43,342 bases of DNA from the NCBI GenBank assembly GCA_016210745.1, contig JACQTO010000224.1:1-43342 (forward strand), read 5' to 3'. A model generated the notes under the pieces. That model searched no databases. It was given only the letters and a program-made list of their open reading frames with translations, and was not told where the DNA came from. A program made the translations under genes and the position numbers. How positions within the stretch are numbered: position 1 is the stretch's first letter; each line of letters opens with the position of its first letter. This DNA is from Betaproteobacteria bacterium. Lineage in GTDB: Bacteria; Pseudomonadota; Gammaproteobacteria; Burkholderiales; SG8-39. Positions 10,841 through 19,502 of this stretch are shown here, one piece after another.

Positions 10841-12931
10841 TCATTGCGCTTTCGGCGCTTGCGCAGGTGCCGGTGACAGCGGCGGAAGTATCGGCGCCGG
10901 GATATCGGGGAGACCCACCATGGGCTGGGGCTTCACCCTCTCCTGCTCGCCCAATATGTAGTTGTATCGCTCGCTGGTCATGGTATCGGTGCCCTGGGCT
11001 TCGCGCACCACGGTCGGGCGCAGGAACACCATGAGGTTCGTCTTGGTGCGCGAGCGGGTGTTATACCTGAACAGACCGCCGATCAGCGGCAGGTCGCCCA
11101 GCCCGGGTATTTTCTCGGAGCCGTCATTGACCGTATCCTGGATCAGTCCGCCGATCACGACGATCTGCCCGTCGTCGACCAGCACATTCGAATCGACCGA
11201 GCGTTTGTTGGTGATCACGCCGGCGGCGTTGGCGCTGTCCTGTATGCTGGAGACTTCCTGGTAAATCTGCAGCCGTACGGCGCCGCCCTGCGAGATCTGG
11301 GGCTTGATGCGCAAGCTCAGGCCGACATCGCGCCGCTCGATGGTTTGGAACGGCGTGGGCGTCGTGGCCCCGCCGGAGACGGCGTACTGCCCGGTAATGA
11401 AAGGCACGTTCTGGCCGATCACGATCCTCGCCTCCTCGTTGTCCAGGGTCAGCAGCGTGGGCGTGGACAGGATGTTGGCGTTGTTATCCGATTCCAGCGC
11501 TCGCACCAGCAGCCCGAGGTTGGCGATTTCTCCGATGCCCGGAATCGTAACGCGGCCCTTGATCACACCGATATTCAGACCGCGACCGATCGTTCCGGGG
11601 TTTACCGAGACGCCGATGATGTTCTGGCCGACCTGTCCGAAGTTGGTGCCGCCAAAGCCGCGCGCCGCAGTATCGCTAGCGCCGAGACCTCCCACGCTTT
11701 GCCACTGGATACCGAATTCGGCGGCCTTGTCGGCGGTTACTTCGGCAATCAAGGCTTCGACGTAGACCTGTGCGCGGCGCACGTCGAGCCTCTCCAGCAC
11801 GGCGCGCAGGTTGTTATAGACAGGATCGGGCGCCGTGATGATGATCGAATTGGTTGCCGGATCTGCCTGGATGATGCCGGGGGTGGACGCCGTCGGGCCG
11901 CCGGCTTGGACCTGCGGCGGCGGCGGAGGGGCCCCCGCGCCCAGCGTAGGTGGTGCAGCGGTTGCGGCGCGCGGCTGGGCCGTCTCGCCTGAGTATATCG
12001 CCCGCAATACCTCGGCGACCTTCACGGCTTCGGCATTTTTCAGGTATACGACATGGATGTTGCCGCCGGCGGCGCTCGGCGTATCCAGCATGGCAACGAG
12101 GCTGCGCAGTCTGGCCAGACGGGAGGGATTGTCCGAGCGCGCATACAGGCTGTTGGAGCGCGCGTCCCCGACCACCGTCAGGCGCTGGGTCTGAGTCGCC
12201 GCGGCGCCGGCGGCCTGCGCCTGCGCGACATCGGGAAACAGCCGGATGACGGTCTGCGCCACGTCCAGGGCGGAGGCGTACTTGAGCGGAATCACAATCG
12301 GGTCGAGTCCGCTGGGCTGGTCGATCGCGTCGACGATCTTTTCGATGCGCTTCAGGTTGCTCGCGTAGTCCGTGATCACCAGGGAATTGGTGTTGTTGTA
12401 CGCGGTGATGGTGTTGTTCGATGCGATCAGGGGGCGCAATATCGGCACCATCTGCACCGCCGACTCATATTGCAGCATGAACACTTGCGTTTGCACCTGG
12501 TCACCGGTGGCGCGCGGTCTGTCCTGAGGTCCGAAGGTGGCGCTCGGCTGCACCTTCGCGTCGACTTCCGGAACGATTCTAACCATGCCCCGGTCCTCGA
12601 CCACCGCAAAACCCTGCAGGCGCAGTGCCGAAAGGAAAACGTCGTACACGAGGGCCTTCGATATCGGCTTCGCCGAGACGATATTGACCGAGCCCTTGAC
12701 GCGCGGGTCGATCACGAAGTTCTTTCCGGTGATTTCGCTCACGACTTTGATCACGCCATCGATATCGGCGTTGACGAAGTTGAGGGTGACCACGTCGGGG
12801 CCGGCGGGGCGCGCGGAGCGCGGTCTTGGCTCGTCCGACGCGGCGGGTGGCTGGGCAGCGGGCCAGGCTTGGCCTATGAACGCTGCCATGGCGAGCGACA
12901 GAAGCCCAGTTCGCAATAAAAGAGGTTTCAT
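10841..12931 (-). CDS. gspD: Type II secretion outer-membrane secretin GspD
   Basis: GspD forms the outer-membrane channel. The 696-residue protein starts with a Sec signal peptide (MKPLLLRTGLLSLAMAAFIG, cleavage near AWPAA). Periplasmic N0 (VTLNFVNADIDGVIKVVSEI) and N1-N3 domains follow, the latter with an Ala/Pro-rich insert near 325-350. The secretin domain ends the protein (VPFITGQ, GLSLRIKPQIS, VVIGGLIQD, LPLIGGLFR). No lipobox or clear pilotin (S-domain) pairing is visible. It lies 41 bases after gspC. Confidence 0.96.
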   Translation of the reverse strand: MKPLLLRTGLLSLAMAAFIGQAWPAAQPPAASDEPRPRSARPAGPDVVTLNFVNADIDGVIKVVSEITGKNFVIDPRVKGSVNIVSAKPISKALVYDVFLSALRLQGFAVVEDRGMVRIVPEVDAKVQPSATFGPQDRPRATGDQVQTQVFMLQYESAVQMVPILRPLIASNNTITAYNNTNSLVITDYASNLKRIEKIVDAIDQPSGLDPIVIPLKYASALDVAQTVIRLFPDVAQAQAAGAAATQTQRLTVVGDARSNSLYARSDNPSRLARLRSLVAMLDTPSAAGGNIHVVYLKNAEAVKVAEVLRAIYSGETAQPRAATAAPPTLGAGAPPPPPQVQAGGPTASTPGIIQADPATNSIIITAPDPVYNNLRAVLERLDVRRAQVYVEALIAEVTADKAAEFGIQWQSVGGLGASDTAARGFGGTNFGQVGQNIIGVSVNPGTIGRGLNIGVIKGRVTIPGIGEIANLGLLVRALESDNNANILSTPTLLTLDNEEARIVIGQNVPFITGQYAVSGGATTPTPFQTIERRDVGLSLRIKPQISQGGAVRLQIYQEVSSIQDSANAAGVITNKRSVDSNVLVDDGQIVVIGGLIQDTVNDGSEKIPGLGDLPLIGGLFRYNTRSRTKTNLMVFLRPTVVREAQGTDTMTSERYNYILGEQERVKPQPMVGLPDIPAPILPPLSPAPAQAPKAQ

Positions 12932-12972
12932 AGTTCAGCTCTCAAACGTCGCATAGGCGCCGACGGGATTTT

Positions 12973-13482
12973 TCATTCGCTGCTCTTGCGAGCGCGGGAT
13001 GCCGCGGGGGGCGCTGCGGGTGGGGTTGCCGGCGATACCGCAATTTTTGGCTTCTCCGGCCACGCCAGTGTTTCCCGGACGCCGTTGCGCTCCAGGATAA
13101 TGTGATCGGCATGGACCTCCGCCAGCCGGATACCGGGCGCGACGTCCGCGCCCTCGCGCACCGCGCGATTCTCTTTCGCCTCGAGTTGTACCACCGCGTA
13201 CCCGCTCTCGCTGCGCGACGAGGTCACGAGACCGAGTAGCTTGATCGCCATTCCTGTCGGCGCGGCCGCGTTCCGGTTCCGCGGCACCCGCCCGAACAGA
13301 CCGCTTGCGGACGCGGCGTTTCCCGCCGGTTCCGCAGCGGCTTGCACGCGCGGCTCGGCGCGCGGGGCGAACCACGACCAGGTCCAATATGCCAACGTCA
13401 GGCCCAGCAGCACCAGGGCGGCGAGCGTGACCAAAGACACGAGGGCCGTCTGGGCAAGGCTTGAACGTTCAAATGAGAACAC
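12973..13482 (-). CDS. gspC: Type II secretion inner-membrane protein GspC
   Basis: GspC links the inner-membrane platform to the secretin. The 169-residue protein has one membrane segment (about 13-38), a Pro/Ala-rich periplasmic linker and a homology-region domain ([20 protein letters not shown]). A basic Ala/Pro-rich tail ends the protein. The C-terminal PDZ or coiled-coil domain of longer GspC proteins is absent, as in several betaproteobacterial versions. It is first in the leftward operon and divergent from gspG. Confidence 0.88.
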   Translation of the reverse strand: MFSFERSSLAQTALVSLVTLAALVLLGLTLAYWTWSWFAPRAEPRVQAAAEPAGNAASASGLFGRVPRNRNAAAPTGMAIKLLGLVTSSRSESGYAVVQLEAKENRAVREGADVAPGIRLAEVHADHIILERNGVRETLAWPEKPKIAVSPATPPAAPPAASRARKSSE

Positions 13483-13537
13483 CCGTATCCCTTATTGTGT
13501 GCGCCGGCCGGAGGGCGGGCCTAGTGCGCCGGACGGT

Positions 13538-13547
13538 ATTATATAAT
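13538..13547. promoter_or_regulatory. Palindromic AT-rich start region between gspC and gspG
   Basis: The 119-base gap between the divergent gspC and gspG starts contains the palindrome ATTATATAAT, which presents a perfect TATAAT hexamer on both strands (13542-13547 on plus, 13538-13543 on minus). It is the only AT-rich patch in otherwise GC-rich sequence. No good -35 is visible on either side, which would fit activator-dependent or mutually exclusive initiation. This is inference. Confidence 0.45.
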
Positions 13548-13601
13548 GCAATGCATTCTCTCCGATGCGCGAGAGATCTAATTTACGGGGGCGGGGTGGC
13601 G

Positions 13602-14036
13602 ATGCGGATCGTGGCTCGCGGGCAACGTGGCTTCACCTTGCTCGAAGTAATGGTAGTGGTGGTTATTCTCGGCATCCTCGCCGTTCTGGTGGTGCCGAAA
13701 ATCATAAGCCGGCCCGACGAGGCGCGGGTGATCGCCGCAAAGCAGGACATTGCGAGCCTGATGCAGGCCGTTAAGCTGTACCGTCTGGACAATCAGCGCT
13801 ATCCCACGACGGAGCAGGGATTGCAGGCCCTGTTTGCGAAACCCACTACCGCCCCGATACCGCCCAACTGGAAGGCAGGCGGGTATATCGAGCGGCTGCC
13901 GAAGGATCCCTGGGGCAATCCGTACCAGTACCTCAATCCCGGCGTGCAAGGCGAGATCGACTTATTCAGTTTCGGCGCCGATGGCGTGCCCGGCGGTGAA
14001 GGCAATGACGCCGATATCGGCTCGTGGAATCTATAG
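13602..14036 (+). CDS. gspG: Type II secretion major pseudopilin GspG
   Basis: GspG is the main subunit of the pseudopilus. The 144-residue precursor has the prepilin cleavage site [17 protein letters not shown], with Glu at mature position 5 and a hydrophobic helix ([15 protein letters not shown]). The conserved soluble domain follows ([46 protein letters not shown]). The ATG at 13602 is chosen over the upstream in-frame ATG at 13461 because it gives the normal short leader and follows a G-rich ribosome site. It opens the rightward operon. Confidence 0.95.
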   Translation: MRIVARGQRGFTLLEVMVVVVILGILAVLVVPKIISRPDEARVIAAKQDIASLMQAVKLYRLDNQRYPTTEQGLQALFAKPTTAPIPPNWKAGGYIERLPKDPWGNPYQYLNPGVQGEIDLFSFGADGVPGGEGNDADIGSWNL

Positions 14037-14114
14037 CGATGACCCGGACCCTCGCAGCCGTCCCGACGGCATTTCGTGACGACGCCTCGCATCGGCGGGG
14101 ATGACGAAAGGATC

Positions 14115-14621
14115 ATGACCCAGAGGGCCCGTGGTTTCACGCTCATCGAGATGCTCGTCGTCGTGATGATCATGGGTCTTTTCGTCGGTCTGGTGGCCAC
14201 GATCGCGCGGCCGGACGATCGCGGCCAGCTTCGTGTCGAGGCCGAACGTCTGGCGCAACTGCTCGATCTGTGCGCACAGGAATCGCGATTGACCGCTAAA
14301 GCCATCGCCTGGACAAGCGACGGGCCGAGTTACCGCTTCTGGCAGTTTGCCGAGGCCACGGGCTGGTCCGAGATTCGCGACAACGATATTCTGCGCGATC
14401 GAACTCTGCCTCAAGGGATTGCGGTGGTGGGACTGCGAGTCGAAAATATGCGGCCGCGCGGCGCCATGCGTCTTGAATTCACACCTTACGGAGAAATGCC
14501 CGCTTTCACCATCGAAATGGCGTTGGGTGCGGAACGTTACGACGTTGCGGGATCGCCGCTGGGAGAGGTGCGCGTCGTGCCGCCCGAAGGGAACTTGAAT
14601 GCCGAAATGGCGACGCGTTAG
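14115..14621 (+). CDS. gspH: Type II secretion minor pseudopilin GspH
   Basis: GspH is a minor pseudopilin that probably sits below the tip complex. The 168-residue precursor has the cleavage site MTQRARG/FTLIEML with Glu5 and a single hydrophobic helix to about residue 32. The globular domain that follows carries FTPYGEMPAFTIEM near its end. The start at 14115 follows GAAAGGA and gives the standard six-residue basic leader; an in-frame ATG at 14076 would add an acidic extension and is less likely. Its 3' end overlaps gspI by 23 bases. Confidence 0.9.
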   Translation: MTQRARGFTLIEMLVVVMIMGLFVGLVATIARPDDRGQLRVEAERLAQLLDLCAQESRLTAKAIAWTSDGPSYRFWQFAEATGWSEIRDNDILRDRTLPQGIAVVGLRVENMRPRGAMRLEFTPYGEMPAFTIEMALGAERYDVAGSPLGEVRVVPPEGNLNAEMATR

Positions 14622-14994
14622 GCGCTCGGGTTTTACGCTGATAGAGGTGCTGGTGGCGCTGACCATCGTCTCCGTTGCGCTTCTTGCCGCGTTACGAGCG
14701 TCCGGACAAGGCACGGGGAATGTGGGCGAGATGCGCTCGCGTCTGCTCGCCGGCTGGGTGGCGGAGAATGTGATTGCCGAGCATCGTGCCCGGGGCGATT
14801 GGCTGCCGATCGGCATGAGCAGCGGCACTGGGACCCAGGGCGGTTTCCAGTTCACCTGGCGCGAGGAGGTGATGGATACGCCGAATCCTTCGTTCCGCCG
14901 CGTCAATGTCGTCGTTTACGCCGCTCAAGACGAGTCGCGCCCGCTTGCGCGCCTTACCGGCTTCATCGTGCCGCCGCAGGCAGCCGTAAGATGA
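14599..14994 (+). CDS. gspI: Type II secretion minor pseudopilin GspI
   Basis: GspI is a tip minor pseudopilin that nucleates the GspI-J-K complex. The 131-residue precursor has the cleavage site MPKWRRVRRSG/FTLIEVL with Glu5 and the typical ALTIVSVALLAAL helix. A short domain with GWVAENVIAEHRARGDWL follows, close to GspI of other species. The ATG is preceded by GAAGGGA inside gspH. The stop codon overlaps the gspJ start (ATGA). Confidence 0.92.
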   Translation: MPKWRRVRRSGFTLIEVLVALTIVSVALLAALRASGQGTGNVGEMRSRLLAGWVAENVIAEHRARGDWLPIGMSSGTGTQGGFQFTWREEVMDTPNPSFRRVNVVVYAAQDESRPLARLTGFIVPPQAAVR

Positions 14995-15575
14995 AGCGTT
15001 CGCCACGCGGCTTCACCCTGATCGAGTTGCTGACAGCGCTGCTCATTCTCTCGCTGCTCGCGCTGATGTCCTACCGCGGACTCGGCGCGGTGCTCGATGG
15101 ACGTGCCCACGCCCAGCAGGAGACGGAGAAGTGGCGCCGCGTGGAGTCGTTCTTCGCCCGATTCGAGCGCGATGTGCTGCTCTCCTCGCCGCGTCCGGTC
15201 CGGGTCGCATCCGGTACTTCGCCGGCGTGGCGCGCTCAGGTCGCGGCGCCGCTGGAGCCGCGCCTTGAATTCAGTCGTTTCGCTTCGGTCGACGGCGTGG
15301 ACACCGCGCGGCGGCTCGCATACCGACTCAACGAGAAACAGGAAATAGAGTTATGGCTGTGGCCCGGGCTCGATCTGGCGCCCACTGCGGAGCCCGCGCG
15401 GTACTCCCTGCTCTCCGGTGTCGCTGGATTCGAACTGCAGTACCTGAATGGGGATCTGCTGTGGCTTGACGCCTGGCCGCCGGCAACCGGCAATCTGATC
15501 ATTCCACGCGCCGTGCGCGTGCGCGTTGTGCTTGCTTCGGGCGAAGAATTTGTGCGCCTGATTGCGCTGACGTGA
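14991..15575 (+). CDS. gspJ: Type II secretion minor pseudopilin GspJ
   Basis: GspJ is a tip minor pseudopilin. The 194-residue precursor has the cleavage site MKRSPRG/FTLIELL with Glu5, followed by ALLILSLLALMSYRGL. A domain with the conserved RVESFFARFERDVL helix comes next, and the protein closes with AVRVRVVLASGEEF. The ATG at 14991 overlaps the gspI stop in an ATGA junction, which fixes the start although the frame is open further upstream. Confidence 0.92.
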   Translation: MKRSPRGFTLIELLTALLILSLLALMSYRGLGAVLDGRAHAQQETEKWRRVESFFARFERDVLLSSPRPVRVASGTSPAWRAQVAAPLEPRLEFSRFASVDGVDTARRLAYRLNEKQEIELWLWPGLDLAPTAEPARYSLLSGVAGFELQYLNGDLLWLDAWPPATGNLIIPRAVRVRVVLASGEEFVRLIALT

Positions 15576-15588
15576 CCGCGGGGGAGCC

Positions 15589-16533
15589 ATGGAAACTGGA
15601 ACCGTCGCGCGAGCAAGCGCCAGAAGAACGGAAAAGGGCGTGGCCATCGTGCTCGCCATGGGCGTGGCCGCACTGGCGGCGATGGCGGCCACGGCGATCT
15701 TGGTGACCCAGAGCACCTGGGCGCGGCACAGGGAACTCAATTCCGACCATGCGCAGGCGCAGGCGATCGTCGGGGCGGGACTGGACTGGGTTCGCGCCAT
15801 ACTGAGCGATGACCGCCGTGCGAGCAATGTCGACCACCTGGGTGAACCCTGGGCTTTGCGGCTGCCGCCCGTCCCGGTCGAAAACGGCGAACTCGCGGGA
15901 TTCATCGAGGACCAGCAAGGCCGGTTCAATCTCAACAACCTGGTAACGGGCGGAAAAGTCAGTCCGGCGCATCTCGCCCAGTTTCAGCGCCTGCTGTCGA
16001 TACTGGAATTGCCGCTTTCGCTTGCCGGAGCGCTTGCTGACTGGATCGACGAGGACAGCGAGTCGCAGCCGCTGGATGGTGCCGAAAACGATTACTATCT
16101 CGCGCTCGACCCGCCGTATTTGGCGGCCAATCGGCCGCTCATCGACGTGGCCGAGCTTGCGCTGGTGCGAGGTTTTGACGATAGCGTTCGAGCACGGCTG
16201 CGCCTATTCGTCACCGCGCTGCCGCGGCTCACGCCGGTCAACGTCAACACCGCGCCACCAGAGGTGCTCGCCGGGATTGTGAAAGGTTTGGATCTCGATC
16301 GCGCTCGGGAGCTGGCTGCGCAACGCGATCGCATTTACTTTGGCAGTGCCGACGATTTTGTCCGCCGGGCCCCCGGCGGTGTCGAGGTGTCCCCGGAGAA
16401 TATAACGGTGAGAAGCGATTATTTTCGAGTTAGCATGCGCGTGACGATCGGCCAATCGGTGGCGCAGGGTGCGGCGCTGCTTGTGCGTGACAATACCGGC
16501 TGGCCCTCGGTTATCTGGCGGAAATATCTATGA
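15589..16533 (+). CDS. gspK: Type II secretion minor pseudopilin GspK
   Basis: GspK caps the pseudopilus tip. The 314-residue protein has a prepilin-like start (METGTVARASARRTEKG/VAIVLAM) lacking Glu5, as is characteristic of GspK. A helix is followed by the large alpha domain (EDQQGRFNLNNLV, ADWIDEDSESQPLDGAENDYY). The C-terminal helix-hairpin-helix-like segment contains TPVNVNTAPPEVLAGIV. Acidic residues in the DEDSE segment fit the known calcium-binding region. Its stop overlaps the gspL ATG (ATGA). Confidence 0.93.
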   Translation: METGTVARASARRTEKGVAIVLAMGVAALAAMAATAILVTQSTWARHRELNSDHAQAQAIVGAGLDWVRAILSDDRRASNVDHLGEPWALRLPPVPVENGELAGFIEDQQGRFNLNNLVTGGKVSPAHLAQFQRLLSILELPLSLAGALADWIDEDSESQPLDGAENDYYLALDPPYLAANRPLIDVAELALVRGFDDSVRARLRLFVTALPRLTPVNVNTAPPEVLAGIVKGLDLDRARELAAQRDRIYFGSADDFVRRAPGGVEVSPENITVRSDYFRVSMRVTIGQSVAQGAALLVRDNTGWPSVIWRKYL

Positions 16534-17765
16534 GCCTGCTTCGCATCCGTTGTTCGCTTTTCGAGCCGCCGCAAGAGTGCCGATGGGCGCTTATCGGGGC
16601 AGACCGGCAGAGCGCCCCGGGTGAGGGCCGGCTCGCCGAGCTGCCGCGCAACGCCGAACGCGTCCAGCTCGTCATTCCCGCCGCCGAAGTCGTAATCACC
16701 CGTACGCATCTGCCTCCTGCGGCCAAGCGCCGTGCGGGGGCGGTGCTGGCATACGCGGTCGAGGAGGAGACGCTGGGACAGCCCGAAGCCAATCAGGTAA
16801 GTTGGCTCGGCTCTATCGGCGACGCGGACGTGCTCGCGGTGTGGGACAGGGCCGGCCTGAAGCGTTGGATGGATGCGCTCAACGGCATCGGCATCGACAA
16901 ATTCGAAGTCCATTGGGAGACCCTCCTTCTGCCTTGGGCCGCGGGCGAATGGAGCCTGGCTTGGAACGGTCGCGAGGGCTTTGTGCGGAGCAACGAGTTC
17001 GAAGGCGCGGCGACCGATTGCGGCGATCAAGAATCCCCTCCCATGTCGCTCAAGCTCATGCTGGACGAGGCAAAGACGCGCATTGCCCTGCCCGGCTCGA
17101 TCGCGCTTTATACGACTGTGTCGGATTGCGCGCCGAATTTGCAGGCGTGGGAACGCGATCTCGGCGTTCCGGTGCGTCTTGCAGCGCATTGGGATTGGCG
17201 CACAGCGCCGCCCGAAGCCGGCGTCAGCCTCACGCAGGAGCACCGGCGATGGCGTGCTATCCCAGGCTTGCTCGCACGGCTGCGCCCTGCAGCCTGGATC
17301 GTGGCGGGCGCGCTGGCGATCCATGCGCTTGCGCTGATTGTCAACTGGACGCTGCTCGTAAACGAGCAGCGGGAACTGAGACAGAAGATGGAAGCGCGGT
17401 TTCGCGCCGCGGTTCCCGACGCTGTCGCAGTGGTGGATCCCGTGCTGCAAATGCGCCGCAAACTCGCCGAAGTGCGCCACGCCGCGGGGAAATCCGACAC
17501 CAGCGATTTCCTGCCGATGATCGAAAAAGTGTCGGCGGGCGTGAAGGAACTGCCGGCCGGAAACCTGCGAATCGTCTCATTCGAAAGCGGCCGGATGACG
17601 CTCGAGCTGGGCGCGATTGACGAAGGAGTTGTGCGCCGCGCGGTGTCGCGCATGGTTCAGGCAGGCCTCAAAGTCAGCGTCGGCGGCGGCAAAGGTGTCC
17701 AGGCGACGCCCGCATCTGCAGGCGCAAAAGGCGGGGCGGTCGTCTTGACCGTAACGGCGTCATGA
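16530..17765 (+). CDS. gspL: Type II secretion inner-membrane protein GspL
   Basis: GspL anchors the GspE ATPase to the membrane and pairs with GspM. The 411-residue protein has an actin-like cytoplasmic domain (about 1-240, with RVQLVIPAAEVVITRTHLPP). A single membrane segment (about 252-274, WIVAGALAIHALALIVNW) and a periplasmic ferredoxin-like domain follow. It overlaps both neighbours by ATGA junctions, indicating coupled translation of gspK-L-M. Confidence 0.9.
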   Translation: MSLLRIRCSLFEPPQECRWALIGADRQSAPGEGRLAELPRNAERVQLVIPAAEVVITRTHLPPAAKRRAGAVLAYAVEEETLGQPEANQVSWLGSIGDADVLAVWDRAGLKRWMDALNGIGIDKFEVHWETLLLPWAAGEWSLAWNGREGFVRSNEFEGAATDCGDQESPPMSLKLMLDEAKTRIALPGSIALYTTVSDCAPNLQAWERDLGVPVRLAAHWDWRTAPPEAGVSLTQEHRRWRAIPGLLARLRPAAWIVAGALAIHALALIVNWTLLVNEQRELRQKMEARFRAAVPDAVAVVDPVLQMRRKLAEVRHAAGKSDTSDFLPMIEKVSAGVKELPAGNLRIVSFESGRMTLELGAIDEGVVRRAVSRMVQAGLKVSVGGGKGVQATPASAGAKGGAVVLTVTAS

Positions 17766-18250
17766 GAGCGCGGTTGCGTACACTCTGGGGTTCGCGAGCG
17801 CCGCGGGAGCGCCTGGTCATTGCCGTGCTGGCGGCGATCGTGGGCGTTGCGCTCTATCTGGCGCTTGTGCAGTCGGCTACCCGTGCGCACCAGCGGTTGA
17901 CCCCGGCAGTCGCCGCGCTGCGCGCGCAGGCAGCGCTCCTCGAACAACAGGCGGCCGAGTTCGAGCGCCTGCGCAGCCTGCCGGCGGCTCCTGCCGGTCA
18001 GGCCGATCTGCGCTCGGTGGTGCAAGGTCAGGTGGGTGCCGCAGGGCTGGCGCGCGCACTGGTGCGTATCGATGCGCCGAACGCCGATCAAGTCCAGGTG
18101 GGTTTCGGCGCGATGCCGTTTACCGACTGGCTGGCCTTGGTTTCGAGCCTGCAGCAGCAGCGTGTACGTCTGGAGACTTGCCGGATCGAAGCAGCATCCA
18201 CCCCCGGTATCGTGAGCGTGACGGCCACATTTATCCGCGCCAAGCCGTAA
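17762..18250 (+). CDS. gspM: Type II secretion inner-membrane protein GspM
   Basis: GspM is a bitopic protein that binds GspL. The 162-residue product has a short basic cytoplasmic start (MRARLRTLWGSRAPRERL), one membrane segment (about 19-38) and a coiled coil (about 45-80). A small periplasmic ferredoxin-like domain ends it. The annotation rests on topology, size and position after gspL more than on sequence motifs. It starts within the gspL stop codon. Confidence 0.87.
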   Translation: MRARLRTLWGSRAPRERLVIAVLAAIVGVALYLALVQSATRAHQRLTPAVAALRAQAALLEQQAAEFERLRSLPAAPAGQADLRSVVQGQVGAAGLARALVRIDAPNADQVQVGFGAMPFTDWLALVSSLQQQRVRLETCRIEAASTPGIVSVTATFIRAKP

Positions 18251-18294
18251 TGAGCATTCAATAAATGGCTGACACGCAGCCCCTCATCCTCTGC

Positions 18295-18317
18295 TCCTTC
18301 TCCCGCAGGGAGAAGGA
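18295..18317. repeat. Short intergenic hairpin TCCTTCTCCC/GGGAGAAGGA
   Basis: A perfect 10-bp inverted repeat with a 3-base loop lies in the 82-base gap between gspM and gspN, next to CCCCTCATCC. It resembles the common CCCTCTCCC/GGGAGAGGG intergenic palindromes of proteobacteria. No T-tract follows, so it is not a convincing intrinsic terminator, but it could lower read-through into gspN. Confidence 0.5.
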
Positions 18318-18332
18318 AGGTTCGAGGCATAA

Positions 18333-19115
18333 ATGGGCTGGCACCCATTTACGCAATACTCAGTAATGCGCTGGGGGCTGTTCAGTCTGGGCTTGGCCAT
18401 CTACGCCGCTTGGCTCGTTGCGATGATGCCGGCGACGCTGGTCGATGCCGGACTGCAGCGCGCCAGTGGAGGCAGACTGCGAATCGCCGAGGCGCAAGGC
18501 ACGCTCTGGGCAGGCGCGGGTCAGATCGAACTGCTCGACGCACACCGGCAAAACGGCATCGCGAAACATTTCGCTTGGCGTTTTCGCCCCGGAGCCTTAC
18601 TGCGCGGGAATGTCGTTTATGAAGTCGAACTGGACGACGCGACCAAGCATTTCCCGGTGACGATTTCCTTATTGCGAATTGAATTGGCACAGGCCGACCT
18701 TACCGTCCCCGCTGTGGCGTTGGGTCTGGGCGTGCCCAAGCTGGCGCCCCTTGGTCTTACCGGCGATTTGCGGCTTCAAGTCAAGAGCCTGACGCTTCCG
18801 CTGGCGGGCAGCGGAGGCGTGCGCGGCAATGCAACTTTGCAATGGCGCCGCGCCGGTTCGACGCTCACGCCCGTTTCGCCCCTGGGCGACTATGAACTGC
18901 AGCTCGTGGGTGAAGGCGCCATGATTCACGCCACGCTGCGAACGCTGGCCGGGCCGCTTCAACTCGCTGGCAAAGGATCATGGGCAAGCGCGGCGAACCC
19001 AGTGTTCGTGGCGACGGCCCATGTCGCTCCGGAACACCAGCAGCAGCTCACGCCGCTGCTGCGGCTGATCGCGCTCGATCGCGGCAACGGAAACTTCGAG
19101 TTGCAACTCAGATAA
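18333..19115 (+). CDS. gspN: Type II secretion protein GspN
   Basis: GspN is an accessory type II secretion protein with one N-terminal membrane anchor and a periplasmic domain; its role is poorly known. The 260-residue product has a membrane segment (about 14-33), then GGRLRIAEAQGTLWAGAG. That GTLW..G element and the later GLTGDLRLQVKSL are typical of the family. An internal ATG at 18366 gives an equally plausible start. The 82-base gap with a hairpin suggests weaker coupling than in the rest of the operon. Confidence 0.87.
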   Translation: MGWHPFTQYSVMRWGLFSLGLAIYAAWLVAMMPATLVDAGLQRASGGRLRIAEAQGTLWAGAGQIELLDAHRQNGIAKHFAWRFRPGALLRGNVVYEVELDDATKHFPVTISLLRIELAQADLTVPAVALGLGVPKLAPLGLTGDLRLQVKSLTLPLAGSGGVRGNATLQWRRAGSTLTPVSPLGDYELQLVGEGAMIHATLRTLAGPLQLAGKGSWASAANPVFVATAHVAPEHQQQLTPLLRLIALDRGNGNFELQLR

Positions 19116-19156
19116 CACGCCCGAGACGGCGGCGTGAGCCAGACACAGCCGCTGCC

Positions 19157-19312
19157 TTGGTCACTTGCAAGTTGACTGTTGATAAATTTGGCGAAGAATT
19201 GGGTTCTAAATTCGTCTCCCCCTCTTCGTGCAGTTGCCTGCAACTGCACGAAAAGGGGGAGATTGACAAACGGCAAGAGCAGCGCCCTTGGTTCCGGGTC
19301 GTCCCGCTTAGG
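19157..19312 (+). repeat. Dispersed palindromic element, copy 3
   Basis: This is a full copy between gspN and the tRNA-Leu gene. The left flank carries CTTGCAAGTTGACTGTTGAT and CTAAATTCGTC. The central inverted repeat (19216-19237 and 19240-19261) has 22-bp arms with one mismatch. The right flank (GATTGACAAACGGCAAGAGC, CCTTGGTTCCGG) ends in CGCTTAGG. It has the same orientation as copy 2. Confidence 0.88.
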
Positions 19313-19352
19313 AAAGGCCGAATGCCGGAAAAGACAAGGTAAAATACAGCCG

Positions 19353-19439
19353 TGGTGCCCAGGAAGGGACTCGAACCCCCACAGTGTTGCCACCGCTAGG
19401 ACCTGAACCTAGTGCGTCTACCAATTCCGCCACCTGGGC
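19353..19439 (-). tRNA. tRNA-Leu (anticodon CAG)
   Basis: Read on the minus strand, the 87-base gene starts GCCCAGGTGGCGG and ends in CCTGGGCACCA, so the CCA end is encoded and the 7-bp acceptor stem pairs perfectly. The D arm (AATTGGTAGACGC), the anticodon stem-loop with CAG at plus positions 19403-19405, a long class II variable arm, and the T arm GGTTCGAGTCC are all present. CAG reads the CUG leucine codon. A TAGAAT box on the minus strand near 19488 is a possible -10. The gene is divergent from rnr. Confidence 0.97.
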
Positions 19440-19502
19440 ACATCCGGCGCGAGCCTTGCGGCTAGCGTCGGCGGAGGCGCAATTCTATAGGAAAACCGTT
19501 CC

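Noticed and set aside
13461-13601. Longer gspG start at ATG 13461
   Set aside because: It would put 47 extra residues before the prepilin leader and cross the shared promoter region; ATG 13602 gives a normal leader.
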